Shown here piece after piece: positions 8,388 to 16,779 of a DNA stretch of 36,573 nucleotides; positions within the stretch are counted from its first letter, which is position 1, and every line of letters begins with the position of its first letter. A model generated the notes under the pieces. It worked only from the letters and a program-made list of their open reading frames with translations, was not told where the DNA came from and ran no database searches. This DNA comes from Caulobacteraceae bacterium (GTDB lineage Bacteria; Pseudomonadota; Alphaproteobacteria; Caulobacterales; Caulobacteraceae). The translations under genes and the position numbers were made by a program. The DNA is taken from assembly GCA_019747095.1 (NCBI GenBank), contig JAIERG010000208.1:1-36573 (forward strand), read 5' to 3'.

Positions 8388-9059
8388 TCAGGCGGCGCGG
8401 AACGCCCTGACCGCCTCGACCGCGTTGCGCACCGAGGTCTCGATGCCCGCCCAGTCGCCGTCGCGCACGGCCGCGTCAGTGATCAGCCTGGAGCCCATGC
8501 CTGCGGCGACGATCCCGGCGCTGAACCATTTGGCGATAGAGGCCGGGTCGGGGTCGACGCCACCGGTCGGCATGATCTTGGTCCAGGGCATCGGGCCCAG
8601 CACGGCCTTGACGAAGTCAGGCCCGCCAACCGAGGCACCGGGAAACAGCTTCACGATCTCGCAGCCCAGAGCGTGGGCGTTCGAGATATCGGTCACCGAA
8701 CCACAGCCTGGGAAGTAGGCGACCATGCGCCGGTTGCAGACCTGGGCGACCTCGGGAACCAGGGCAGGCGACACCACGAAGCGAGCGGCGCGGTTCAGGA
8801 ACATCGCTGCCGTGCCAGCGTCCAGCACCGATCCTATGCCCAGAACGATATCTGGATCCGTCCGGCCCAGTTCGCGCGCGATCTCGCCGAACAGGTCCAC
8901 GGCGAAGTCGCCCCGGTTGGTGAACTCGATCACCGGTGCCCCGCCCCGCGCGCAGGCGCGGATGACGTTCAACGCCGTCTCAGGGTCGGAATGGTAGAAG
9001 ACCGGGCAGATCCCTTGCGCCTGCAGCGCGGTCAGGACGGAGAGGCGGTCATGCGGCAT
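8388..9059 (-). CDS. KDPG/KHG-type class I aldolase (divergent subfamily)
   Basis: A 223-residue TIM-barrel aldolase of the 2-dehydro-3-deoxy-phosphogluconate / 4-hydroxy-2-oxoglutarate family, which cleaves KDPG to pyruvate and glyceraldehyde 3-phosphate. The Schiff-base lysine is K137 in VKLFPG and the catalytic acid is E45 in VIEFTNRGD. The phosphate-binding end is PTGGV plus GMGSRLI. The motifs FTNRGD, FPGCGSVTD and FPGASVGGP differ from the usual proteobacterial Eda (VTLRT, PGxxTPTE). From memory they resemble the subfamily seen in uronate-degrading Bacteroidetes. A good ribosome site (GGAG, 6 bases spacing) precedes the ATG. No edd, zwf or kdgK gene is adjacent. It could act on KDPG, KDPGal or a related keto-deoxy acid. 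Confidence 0.88.
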   Translation of the reverse strand: MPHDRLSVLTALQAQGICPVFYHSDPETALNVIRACARGGAPVIEFTNRGDFAVDLFGEIARELGRTDPDIVLGIGSVLDAGTAAMFLNRAARFVVSPALVPEVAQVCNRRMVAYFPGCGSVTDISNAHALGCEIVKLFPGASVGGPDFVKAVLGPMPWTKIMPTGGVDPDPASIAKWFSAGIVAAGMGSRLITDAAVRDGDWAGIETSVRNAVEAVRAFRAA

Positions 9060-9144
9060 CAGCGGCTCCAGTCAGGCTTCGGGCCGGGATCGGACGCGCG
9101 GCGACCCGCGTCAAGTGACGTTGCGTTGCACCGTTCGGACCGGG

Positions 9145-9363
9145 CTATTGCCAGCGCGTCGAAACTCCGCCGCCTTCGTCCCACTCGCCGCCAGCGTCGA
9201 GCGCGTCATCGAAATCCAGAAAGCGGTCCAGCAGTACGCCCGCGATAACGCCGAGCGCGGCAACGCCAACCAGGGTCACGACCGAGCCGATGCCGATCTT
9301 CTCGGACCGGGTCAGGCGGCGACGGCCGGATGGATCAATCACATAGGATTTGCGGCGGGGCAT
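9145..9363 (-). CDS. Small single-span membrane protein translationally coupled to def
   Basis: A 72-residue protein of unknown function. A basic N-terminus ([19 protein letters not shown]) precedes one hydrophobic helix (about residues 23-46, IGIGSVVTLVGVAALGVIAG), then an acidic, Gly-rich tail (FLDFDDALDAGGEWDEGGG). By the positive-inside rule the N-terminus should face the cytoplasm. Its ATG overlaps the def stop codon by one base (TGATG), so translation is probably coupled to def. Coding character is supported by the membrane topology and the exact junction with def. I recognise no domain. The gene ends 85 bases before the aldolase start. Confidence 0.7.
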   Translation of the reverse strand: MPRRKSYVIDPSGRRRLTRSEKIGIGSVVTLVGVAALGVIAGVLLDRFLDFDDALDAGGEWDEGGGVSTRWQ

Positions 9364-9938
9364 CAGGCGGCCTCTCTGGAACGCATGGTCTTCTTGACCT
9401 TGGCCATCGCCCTGTCCCTGCGCAGCCGGGACAAATGGTCGATGAACAGAACGCCATTCAGGTGATCCAGCTCGTGCTGGTAGCAGACGGCGTAAAGACC
9501 CTCGATCTCCTCCTCGATCCGCTCGCCCTCGCGGTTCAGATAGGCGACGCGGATGCGGGCGGGACGCTCGACCTGGTCGAAGTATTCCGGAATCGAGAGG
9601 CAGCCTTCCTCATAGCAGAAGGTCTCCTCCGACGCCCAAAGCACCTCCGGATTGACGAAGTAGCGGGGGTTGGGGACCCGCGGCGGGTCCTGGCCTTCGG
9701 GCACGGCCGGCGCATCTTCCGGCACGGGGCCGTCACCCAGATCCATGACAACCACTCGACGCAGATCGCCAATCTGGACGGCAGCCAGGCCGATGCCCGG
9801 TGCGTCGTACATCGTGTCCAGCATGTCATCCATCAGCGTACGCACGCTGTCGTCGACAGCCCCTACCGGCTGTGAAACCTGCTTCAGGATCGCCAGGTCG
9901 GCGGCGTTGTCGATGGTCAGGATGCGACGGATGGCCAT
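9363..9938 (-). CDS. def: Peptide deformylase
   Basis: A 191-residue peptide deformylase, the metalloenzyme that removes the formyl group from the initiator methionine of new proteins. The three family motifs are present: [10 protein letters not shown] (residues 48-57), EEGCLSIP (metal ligand C113) and QHELDHLNG (ligands H155 and H159, catalytic Glu between). Residues about 70-91 form an extra Pro/Asp-rich insertion ([17 protein letters not shown]), which I believe is common in alphaproteobacterial homologues. The frame stays open upstream of the chosen ATG, but that stretch is antisense to the pentapeptide gene and not protein-like. No fmt gene is next to it. The small membrane protein gene overlaps its stop by one base. 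Confidence 0.96.
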   Translation of the reverse strand: MAIRRILTIDNAADLAILKQVSQPVGAVDDSVRTLMDDMLDTMYDAPGIGLAAVQIGDLRRVVVMDLGDGPVPEDAPAVPEGQDPPRVPNPRYFVNPEVLWASEETFCYEEGCLSIPEYFDQVERPARIRVAYLNREGERIEEEIEGLYAVCYQHELDHLNGVLFIDHLSRLRRDRAMAKVKKTMRSREAA

Positions 9939-10025
9939 GGCGGTCAGGTAGGCTCCGCTTACGTGCAGGTCAAGATTGGGCCTCAGCTTCCAGCCAACAG
10001 AACGGTTTTGAAACCCGTCCGTTGT

Positions 10026-11153
10026 ATGGCGGCTTCTATGCACGCCCGAATTCCCGCGGATGCGCTTGAAGCAGCAGTCGACAGACACGAGCGGTTCGCG
10101 ACGGGTCGTCCGGGCGGATTGCGTCTGATCCTGCGCTTCTCGATGCTGAAGGGGGTCGTGCTTCAGAGGCGTCACCTCGCGGGTGTCGACCTCATGGGCT
10201 CCAACCTCGCAGGGGGAAAACTGGCCGGCGCGGACCTCGCGGGCGCGCATCTTTATTGCTGTGACCTGCGGGAGATCGACCTTCGGGCCGCGAACCTCAC
10301 CAACGCCGATCTGCGCGGGTCGAGCCTGAAGGGCGCGCGCCTGTACGGAGCCCGGATGGACGGCGTTGACCTCCGTGACGCCCACGTGGCCGTGGTTGAG
10401 GCGTCAGGTCTCTACCGGATGTGGACGGTGGATCCGTCGCGATCCGTCTCCGATCTCGGACCCGACGGCGTACTCCGTCAGGGCGTCGATCTCAGGTTCG
10501 CCTCGATGAAGCGCGCGCGGTTGGGCAAGGCGCGACTGAAAGGCGCGGATTTCAGCGGCGCGAACCTGTCCGGAGCCGATCTCGCCTATGCGGATCTCCG
10601 GGAGTGCGCTTTTGCCGATACCATCCTGACCGGCGTGGATCTGAAGCATCTCAGGATCGATCCCGCCGCGCTCGCCACCTGCATTCTCGATCCGGACGCC
10701 GAGGCCGTGGCACAGGCGGACTGGGTCAGGCGGACGCTCGACGAGGCTGAGCAGTGGGTCGACAGCTTCGGTCGCATGGGCAGGGTGGCCGATCTGTCGG
10801 GCATGGACCTTCGACCGGCGGGAGGTGCCTTCGCTGGTCGGCGACTGGCGGGGATCAAGGCGATCGGCGTCCGGGCCATCGAGATCGACTTCTCGAAAAG
10901 CCTGCTGACGGGTGCCAACTTCCGGGACGCGGACCTTCGGGGAGCCGACTTCTCGTACTGTGATCTCCGGGGCGTCAGTTTCCGAAACAGCCAGCTCAGC
11001 TTCGCGAACTTCACGGGGGCCAGGATCGGCTCCATCCGAAAGGAAGACGGTGCCGCAGTGGCGACGGACTTTGAGTCCGCCACGACGATCGGCGCCACTT
11101 TCGATTCCCCGATCGTCCAGCCCTCGCCCGCGCCGCTCGCCCTGCCCTGCTAG
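10026..11153 (+). CDS. Pentapeptide-repeat protein with three repeat blocks
   Basis: A protein of about 375 residues dominated by pentapeptide repeats of the A(D/N)LXX type, which fold into a right-handed quadrilateral beta-helix. Three blocks are visible: residues about 50-120 (HLAGVDL ... GADLAGAHL ... NADLRGSSL), about 150-210 ([19 protein letters not shown]) and about 255-335 ([19 protein letters not shown]). They are separated by non-repeat linkers, one helical ([17 protein letters not shown]). There is no signal peptide. The start is uncertain: ATG at 10026 or 10038, or GTG at 9963, none with a strong ribosome site. It is divergent from def. Some pentapeptide proteins mimic DNA and block gyrase (Qnr, MfpA), but most have unknown roles, and no function can be assigned here. 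Confidence 0.85.
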   Translation: MAASMHARIPADALEAAVDRHERFATGRPGGLRLILRFSMLKGVVLQRRHLAGVDLMGSNLAGGKLAGADLAGAHLYCCDLREIDLRAANLTNADLRGSSLKGARLYGARMDGVDLRDAHVAVVEASGLYRMWTVDPSRSVSDLGPDGVLRQGVDLRFASMKRARLGKARLKGADFSGANLSGADLAYADLRECAFADTILTGVDLKHLRIDPAALATCILDPDAEAVAQADWVRRTLDEAEQWVDSFGRMGRVADLSGMDLRPAGGAFAGRRLAGIKAIGVRAIEIDFSKSLLTGANFRDADLRGADFSYCDLRGVSFRNSQLSFANFTGARIGSIRKEDGAAVATDFESATTIGATFDSPIVQPSPAPLALPC

Positions 11154-11539
11154 ACGGGCAAAGGCCGAGGCTTGCGGTCCGAGTCGATGGCGACGTAGGT
11201 GAACACGCCTTCGGTGACCCGGGTGACGTCCTGACCGGTGCGTGGCCGCTTCCAGGCCTCGACCTTCACGCGCACGGATGTGCGGCCGACCCGCACGACG
11301 GTCGCATACAGGCTGACTTCGTCGCCGACCGAGACCGGCTGGTGGAAAACCATGGCATCGACCGCCACGGTCGCGCATCGACCATGGGCGAGGTCAAAGG
11401 CGGGTGTCGCCCCCGCCAGGTCCATCTGTGCCAGCAGCCAGCCTCCGAAGATGTCGCCTTCGGGGTTGGTGTCGGCCGGCATGGCGATGACCCGCCCGAC
11501 GAGCTGGCCGTCAGGCTGTTCAAGGGAGGGATTGGACAC
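11150..11539 (-). CDS. yciA: YciA-type acyl-CoA thioesterase (hotdog fold)
   Basis: A 129-residue single hotdog-domain acyl-CoA thioesterase. The signature PADTNPEGDIFGGWLLAQMD (residues about 20-39) carries the catalytic Asp of the YciA/BACH group. It probably hydrolyses acyl-CoAs in the cytoplasm, perhaps supplying free fatty acids for lipid turnover. The start is assigned to GTG at 11539, only four bases after the stop of the upstream S9 peptidase gene, giving the usual family length. A longer frame reaching 11590 lies inside the peptidase gene and is unlikely. Its stop codon overlaps that of the convergent pentapeptide gene in a CTAG at 11150-11153. Confidence 0.88.
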   Translation of the reverse strand: MSNPSLEQPDGQLVGRVIAMPADTNPEGDIFGGWLLAQMDLAGATPAFDLAHGRCATVAVDAMVFHQPVSVGDEVSLYATVVRVGRTSVRVKVEAWKRPRTGQDVTRVTEGVFTYVAIDSDRKPRPLPV

Positions 11540-11543
11540 GCGA

Positions 11544-13622
11544 TCAGTCCGGCGAGCCGATGTGCCGGTCCAGCCAGCCGAACACCTCATTGTGCCATTG
11601 CAGACTGTTCTGCGGCTTCAGCACCCAGTGGTTCTCGTCCGGGAAAACGACCATCCGGCTTTCGATGCCGCGCCGCTGCAGCGCGGTGAAGGTCGACAGG
11701 GCCTGGGTCGTCGGCACGCGGAAGTCCCGGTCGCCCTGGATCACCAGCATCGGGTCGGACCAGTTGTTGACGTGGTTGGCCGGGTTGAACCTTTGATAGG
11801 CCTCGGGCACGTCGTACGGCGTTCCGCCGTTCTCCCATTCAGTGAACCACAGCTCCTCGGTCGAGTAGCCCATGGCGAAGGTGTCGAAGATGCCGTCGTG
11901 GTTCACCAGGCACTGGAACTCGTCGTTCCAGCGGCCGGCGATCCAGTTGACCATATAGCCGCCGTACGAGGCACCCAGCGCGCACGCGCGGTCACCGTCG
12001 AGGAAGGGATACTGTTGCTGGGCGAAGGCCCAACCTTTCTGCAGATCCTCCAGAGGCCGGTCGCCCCAGTGCTGTGAGATGGAATCCGTGAAGGCCTGGC
12101 CGTAACCGGTCGAGCCGTGGAAATCGATCATCACCACCGCATAGCCGGCACCGGCATAGGTCATGGCGTTCCAGCGATAGGACCAGGCGTTCGCGAAGCT
12201 GGACTGGGGGCCACCATGAATGATGAAGGCGACCGGATACTGGCGACCCTCGACGTAGCCGGCGGGCTTGATGACGTAGCCATAGACGGTTTCGTCGTTC
12301 CAGCCCGGGAAGCTGAACTGCTCGGCCTCGCCGAAGACGCGATTGGCCAGTTGCGGGTTCACGTTGGTGATCCGACGCGGCATTTCACGCCCCCGGAACG
12401 TCTTCACGTAAAGCTCGGACGGCGAGGTCAGGCTGTCCATCGCATAGACGAAGCCCGTGCGTGTCTGGTCGAAGGCGGACACATGGCCCGGGCCCGTGAT
12501 CGGCACGACCGATCCGCGCGCGACGTCGATCGAGAACAGCCGGGTCTGACCGATGTCGCCCGCGACCACATAGAGGCTGCGCCCATCCGCCGACCATTGC
12601 AGGCTGTCGGCCGAGCGATCCCAGTCGGCAGCCACCTCGCGCCGGGCCCCCGTCGCCACATCCATCAGCACGATCTGCCAGCGATCGGCCTCGAACCCGG
12701 GTCGACGCATGGCGCGATAGGCCAGGGTGCGGCCGTCCGGCGAGAACACAGGGCCGGTGTCCCAGGCGGGGTTTTCCTCGGTCAGATTTATCCGTTCGCC
12801 GCCCGAGGCCGGGACACGATACAGGTCGAAGTCCGTGCTCCACGGCTCGCTGACACCCGCCTCGCGCGCCGAAAAGATGATGGACTCACCGTCTGGCGTG
12901 AAGGTGAACTCGCCCTCGTCGCCAAAGGGCTTGGAGGGGGTGTCGCCATCAAAGCCGCGCGTCACCCACACCGGCTCGCCTGAACCGTCTGCGTTGACGA
13001 CGAACAGGTGGTTCTGGGTCCCATCGTTCCAGGTGTCCCAATGGCGTACGAACAGGCGGTCATAGACCTGGCCGGTCGACTTGCGCGCCGCCTCCGCCTC
13101 ACCGCGCGCGACCGAGCAGGCCAGATCCTCGCATTGCGGATAGACAGCCAGCGAAACCGCGATCTTCGAGGCGTCCGGGCTGAGGCGATAGGCGTTGACG
13201 TCGACAGGCAGGTTGGTGACCTGGGTCGCTGTCGCGCCCTGGGCATCCGTCTTCCAGACCTGGCTGGTGCCCGAGCGGCCCGACAGGAAATAGAGGGCCC
13301 CGTCAGCGCCCCAGCGCGCGGTGTTGGCCCCACCGTCGGAAATCGCCAGCCTGCGCGCTTCACCCTCGCCATCCAGGCCCTGGATGAACAGGCTGGTGAC
13401 GCCGCGGTTGTTCTCCATGTCGGTCGCCCTGACCGCATAGACGACATGACGGCCATCCGGTGACACGCGCGGGTCTGACAGCCGGTTCGCCATCAGCATG
13501 TCGTTGTAGGTGAAGGGCTGGGCTGCTTGGGCTTCGGCGGCAGAGGGCGTGCGCTGGGCCGTGGCCGGCATGGCCGCGATCAGCGACAGGGACGCAACGG
13601 CGGCAAATAGAACAGTACGCAT
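11544..13622 (-). CDS. Secreted S9 family peptidase (prolyl-oligopeptidase / dipeptidyl aminopeptidase-like), copy 1
   Basis: A 692-residue serine peptidase with a Sec signal peptide (MRTVLFAAVASLSLIAAMPATAQ). An N-terminal beta-propeller with WD40/TolB-like blades (SPDGRHVVYAVRAT, SPDGRTLAYRAM) covers an alpha/beta-hydrolase domain. The nucleophile is S552 in GASYGGY, the Asp lies in GDRDFRVP and the His is H665 in DENHWVLK. Such enzymes cut dipeptides or acyl amino acids from short peptides in the periplasm. The ATG at 13622 has GGAG six bases upstream. A longer frame to 13661 has no signal peptide at its start. It follows a related peptidase gene on the same strand with 74 bases between them, and the thioesterase gene comes four bases after its stop. 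Confidence 0.93.
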   Translation of the reverse strand: MRTVLFAAVASLSLIAAMPATAQRTPSAAEAQAAQPFTYNDMLMANRLSDPRVSPDGRHVVYAVRATDMENNRGVTSLFIQGLDGEGEARRLAISDGGANTARWGADGALYFLSGRSGTSQVWKTDAQGATATQVTNLPVDVNAYRLSPDASKIAVSLAVYPQCEDLACSVARGEAEAARKSTGQVYDRLFVRHWDTWNDGTQNHLFVVNADGSGEPVWVTRGFDGDTPSKPFGDEGEFTFTPDGESIIFSAREAGVSEPWSTDFDLYRVPASGGERINLTEENPAWDTGPVFSPDGRTLAYRAMRRPGFEADRWQIVLMDVATGARREVAADWDRSADSLQWSADGRSLYVVAGDIGQTRLFSIDVARGSVVPITGPGHVSAFDQTRTGFVYAMDSLTSPSELYVKTFRGREMPRRITNVNPQLANRVFGEAEQFSFPGWNDETVYGYVIKPAGYVEGRQYPVAFIIHGGPQSSFANAWSYRWNAMTYAGAGYAVVMIDFHGSTGYGQAFTDSISQHWGDRPLEDLQKGWAFAQQQYPFLDGDRACALGASYGGYMVNWIAGRWNDEFQCLVNHDGIFDTFAMGYSTEELWFTEWENGGTPYDVPEAYQRFNPANHVNNWSDPMLVIQGDRDFRVPTTQALSTFTALQRRGIESRMVVFPDENHWVLKPQNSLQWHNEVFGWLDRHIGSPD

Positions 13623-13696
13623 GGCGGGCTCCGCGAACGGGTTGATCGGTCGGCCTAGCACTGGCCGGTCAGGGGTGAAAGCGCGTGCGACGCGCC

Positions 13697-15784
13697 TCAG
13701 GGTTCGGCCGTCCAGCGAGCGGTCCAGTCCAGGATCTCGCGCTGCCAGTCGACCCAGTTCCGGGGCTTCAGAATCCAGTGGTTCTCGTCCGGCACATGGA
13801 CGAAGCGGCTGGGAATGCCTTCGCGCTGCAGGGCCGAGAACGTCGCCAACCCTTGCTCAAGCGGCACACGGAAATCCCGCGAGCCGTGCAGCACCAGCAT
13901 GGGCTTTTCCCAGTCCGACACGTAGTCGCCGGGCGAAAATCGGCGATAGAGCTCCATCCGTTCCCATGACGGGCCGCCGAACTCCCAGATGAAGTTGCCG
14001 ATATCCATGGCGTTCATCAGCTGCGGCACGTCGAAGACGCCGGCGTGGTTGACCAGGCAATCCCAGGGCTCGTTCCACTGGCTGGCGATCATGTTGACCA
14101 TATAGCCCCCGTACGAGGCCCCCAACGCGCAGGCCCGGTCGCCATCGATCCAAGGATTGGCCGCCAGCGCCGCCTCCCAGCCCCTCTGCAGATCCTCCAG
14201 CGGTCGGTCGCCCCAATGATCATTGATGGCGTCGGTGAAGGCCTGGCCGTAGCCGGGCGAGCCGTGGAAGTTGACCATCACCACCGCATAGCCGGCAGAG
14301 GTGTAGGTGTGGGGGTTCCAGCGATAGGACCAGCTCTCGGTCCAGGGCGACTTGGGCCCGCCATGGATCAGATAGACAGCCGGATGGGTCTGACCCTCCC
14401 GGTGGCCCACCGGCTGGAAGACCCAGCCGTGCACCGGCTCGCCGTTCCAGCCCGCGAAGGTGAAGCTCTGCGCTTCCGGCAGCGAAAGGTTCGCGAGCGC
14501 CTCTGCGTTGTGGGTCGTCAGGGAGCGAGCGGTGTCGCCCGTTCCCGTCAGGATCTGCGTCGGCGTGGCGAAGCTGTCGTGGGCGTAGACCAGCACGCCA
14601 GCGCGGCTTTCAACGCCTGACACGGCACCCCGGCCGGTCAGGGCGGAGACATCGCCGCTGCGGGCATCGATGCGGAACAGCCGGTTCTGCCCTTCGTCCG
14701 AGGCGGTCGCGAGAAGGCTGCGCCCGTCCGAGGCCCATGTGAGGCTGCCAGGTCCGCGATCCCAGTCATCGACAAGGACCCGCGCGTTGGAGCCGTCGGC
14801 ATCCGCCACCATGACCCGGGCCTGATCTCCGCCGACATTCTCACGGCGTCCCGCCAGCCAGGCCAGACGTCGGCCGTCGGGTGAAAAAGCAGGGGCGAAG
14901 TCGGGGGCCTCGTTGTCTTCGGTGAGATTGACAGCCGCTCCGCCGTCGACCGAGATCCGGAACAGGTCCGAGTTGTTGGTAAAGGCCTCGCCGACCCCTT
15001 GCGTCTGCGTCGAATAGACGATGGTGCGCCCATCCGGCGACACCACAAAGGCGTCCTCGGTCCCTTGCGGTTGAGCGGGAACGTCGGCGTCCACCCCCGC
15101 CATAAGGTCGCGGGGCGGGCCGTCGGCCAGGCCCGATCCGTTCAGGGGTTGAAGCAAAAGATGCTGACGCCGTCCGTCGGTCCACCGATCGAACTGACGC
15201 AGCGGCATGCGGTCATAGCCGGCAACAGTCTCAGGCGTACGGGCTTCGGCCTCCATACGGTCGCGTGTGCACTGAAGGGTGTCGCAGTCCACGAACACCG
15301 GTGCCGAGAGGATAAGTGATTTTCCGTTCGGCGAGACCCGGAATGCCACGACCTCGACCGGCAGCCGTGTCAGCTGGACGGCGGCCACGCCGTCGGCATC
15401 GGCCCGCCAGACCTGGCTTGATCCGCCGCGCGACGACAGGAAGTAGATGGCCGTTCCGTCCGCCGACCAGCGACCCGATGCTGCGCCGCCGTCGGAAATC
15501 GGCAGCCGCCGGGGCGTCCCGCCCTCCACATCGACGACCCACAGGGCATTGATGCCCCGGTTGCCTTCCCAGTCGGTGCTGCGCACGGTGTAGAGCACGG
15601 CCCGGCCGTCCGGCGACAGGCGCGGATCCGACACTCGCTCCATCATGGCGAGCGCCCTCAGCGACAAACCACCCGGTACGGGCTGCGTGTCTGCCCCCGA
15701 CGGGGACGCAGCCTGAGCCAGGGTCACGGCCGGCGTGGCCGCCAGCGCAAGGGCGAAAATCGCGGTCGACAGACGGAAACGCAT
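13697..15784 (-). CDS. Secreted S9 family peptidase, copy 2 (tandem paralogue)
   Basis: A 695-residue paralogue of the next gene, with the same layout: signal peptide (about residues 1-23, ending VTLAQA), beta-propeller with SPDGRAVLYTVRSTD-type blades, and an alpha/beta-hydrolase domain. The nucleophile is S557 in GASYGGY, the Asp lies in GSRDFRVP and the His is H669 in DENHWILK. The two copies share near-identical stretches such as HWGDRPLEDLQ and CALGASYGGYMVN but differ strongly in the propeller, suggesting an old duplication with a change of substrate. The ATG at 15784 has AAAGGGG five bases upstream. The in-frame extension to 16009 lacks a signal peptide and overlaps the divergent acyltransferase gene, so it is not used. 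Confidence 0.93.
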   Translation of the reverse strand: MRFRLSTAIFALALAATPAVTLAQAASPSGADTQPVPGGLSLRALAMMERVSDPRLSPDGRAVLYTVRSTDWEGNRGINALWVVDVEGGTPRRLPISDGGAASGRWSADGTAIYFLSSRGGSSQVWRADADGVAAVQLTRLPVEVVAFRVSPNGKSLILSAPVFVDCDTLQCTRDRMEAEARTPETVAGYDRMPLRQFDRWTDGRRQHLLLQPLNGSGLADGPPRDLMAGVDADVPAQPQGTEDAFVVSPDGRTIVYSTQTQGVGEAFTNNSDLFRISVDGGAAVNLTEDNEAPDFAPAFSPDGRRLAWLAGRRENVGGDQARVMVADADGSNARVLVDDWDRGPGSLTWASDGRSLLATASDEGQNRLFRIDARSGDVSALTGRGAVSGVESRAGVLVYAHDSFATPTQILTGTGDTARSLTTHNAEALANLSLPEAQSFTFAGWNGEPVHGWVFQPVGHREGQTHPAVYLIHGGPKSPWTESWSYRWNPHTYTSAGYAVVMVNFHGSPGYGQAFTDAINDHWGDRPLEDLQRGWEAALAANPWIDGDRACALGASYGGYMVNMIASQWNEPWDCLVNHAGVFDVPQLMNAMDIGNFIWEFGGPSWERMELYRRFSPGDYVSDWEKPMLVLHGSRDFRVPLEQGLATFSALQREGIPSRFVHVPDENHWILKPRNWVDWQREILDWTARWTAEP

Positions 15785-15894
15785 GCAGGCCCCTTTGGAA
15801 AACGCGGCGGCACCGTGCACCCGCTTTTCGAACGCGCGCAAGCCCGTCGACCCGGCTTGCCAGTCCCCGGACGACCGGCGACAAGGACAGGTCC

Positions 15895-16779
15895 ATGACT
15901 GTCGTCGATCCTGCCTCCGCCACGCCTTCCGCCGTCCCGTCTCGACGGTCGGACGCCCATATCGTCGATGTGCTGATCGCCGAGCGGGCGCCTCGGCTGA
16001 CGGCCTCATCGCTGTGGCCGCTGGTGCGGCCCGGCCTCTATGCCCTGCTCGGCTACAGCCAGGCGCGGAGCATGGCAGACGCGGTCGCCCCCCTGTCTGG
16101 ACAAGGCGCGCTGGAGTACGTCTCCCAGCTTCTGGATCTGAAGGTTTCCAGCCTCAACCTGGACCGGTTGCCGACGACGGGCCGATGCATTGTCGTCGCC
16201 AACCATCCGACCGGCATCGCAGACGGCATCGCGATTTATGACGCCATTCGCTCGCGCCGGGCTGACGCCATCTACTTCGCCAATGCCGATGCCCTGCGGG
16301 TCTCGCCTCGCCTGGGCGAAGTCGTCATCCCGGTCGAATGGGTGTTCGAGAAGCGCACTCGCGAGAAGACCCGGGCCACTCTGGAGGCCGCCCGCGCTGC
16401 CTTCGAAGCTGAACGCTGCGTCGTCCTGTTCCCCGCCGGGCGACTGGCTCGCGTCGGAAAGGATGGCCAACTGACCGACCCGGACTGGGCACCCACGGCT
16501 GCCTCCCTGGCTCGCAAGTACGACGCGCCGGTGATCCCGATCCACGTCACCGGCCCCACATCGACCCTGTTCCACCTGTTCGACCGGTTCAGCCAGGAGC
16601 TGAGGGACGTCACCCTGTTCCACGAGCTGTTGAACAAGCGGAAGAAGCCCTTCCGCCTGAACGTCGGAAAGCCCATCGATCCGTCCCGGCTCGACAGTGA
16701 TGCCACGCGCGCGACCTTCGCGCTCAAGGCCTTCACCGAGCGGGTCCTGCCGACCCAGCCCGATGCGGACTTCGCGTGA
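15895..16779 (+). CDS. LPLAT-superfamily acyltransferase (hemolysin/OlsA-like type)
   Basis: A 294-residue lysophospholipid acyltransferase-superfamily protein. The catalytic motif is NHPTGIADG (H104, D110), spaced HX5D instead of the classical HX4D of PlsC. A glycerophosphate-site-like motif FPAGRLA lies at about residue 182, and VIPIHVTG follows. HX5D spacing with NHPxGxxDG is typical of the putative-hemolysin / ornithine-lipid acyltransferase branch, so it may acylate a lyso-lipid or lyso-ornithine lipid at the inner membrane. The substrate is not certain. GGACAGG precedes the ATG. It is the first gene of a run of overlapping genes: its TGA overlaps the GTG of tsaE (GTGA). Confidence 0.82.
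   Translation: MTVVDPASATPSAVPSRRSDAHIVDVLIAERAPRLTASSLWPLVRPGLYALLGYSQARSMADAVAPLSGQGALEYVSQLLDLKVSSLNLDRLPTTGRCIVVANHPTGIADGIAIYDAIRSRRADAIYFANADALRVSPRLGEVVIPVEWVFEKRTREKTRATLEAARAAFEAERCVVLFPAGRLARVGKDGQLTDPDWAPTAASLARKYDAPVIPIHVTGPTSTLFHLFDRFSQELRDVTLFHELLNKRKKPFRLNVGKPIDPSRLDSDATRATFALKAFTERVLPTQPDADFA

Noticed and set aside
10404-11378. A long minus-strand frame antisense to the pentapeptide gene
   Set aside because: Pentapeptide repeats give stop-free antisense frames by codon periodicity. It has no domain and overlaps the thioesterase gene.
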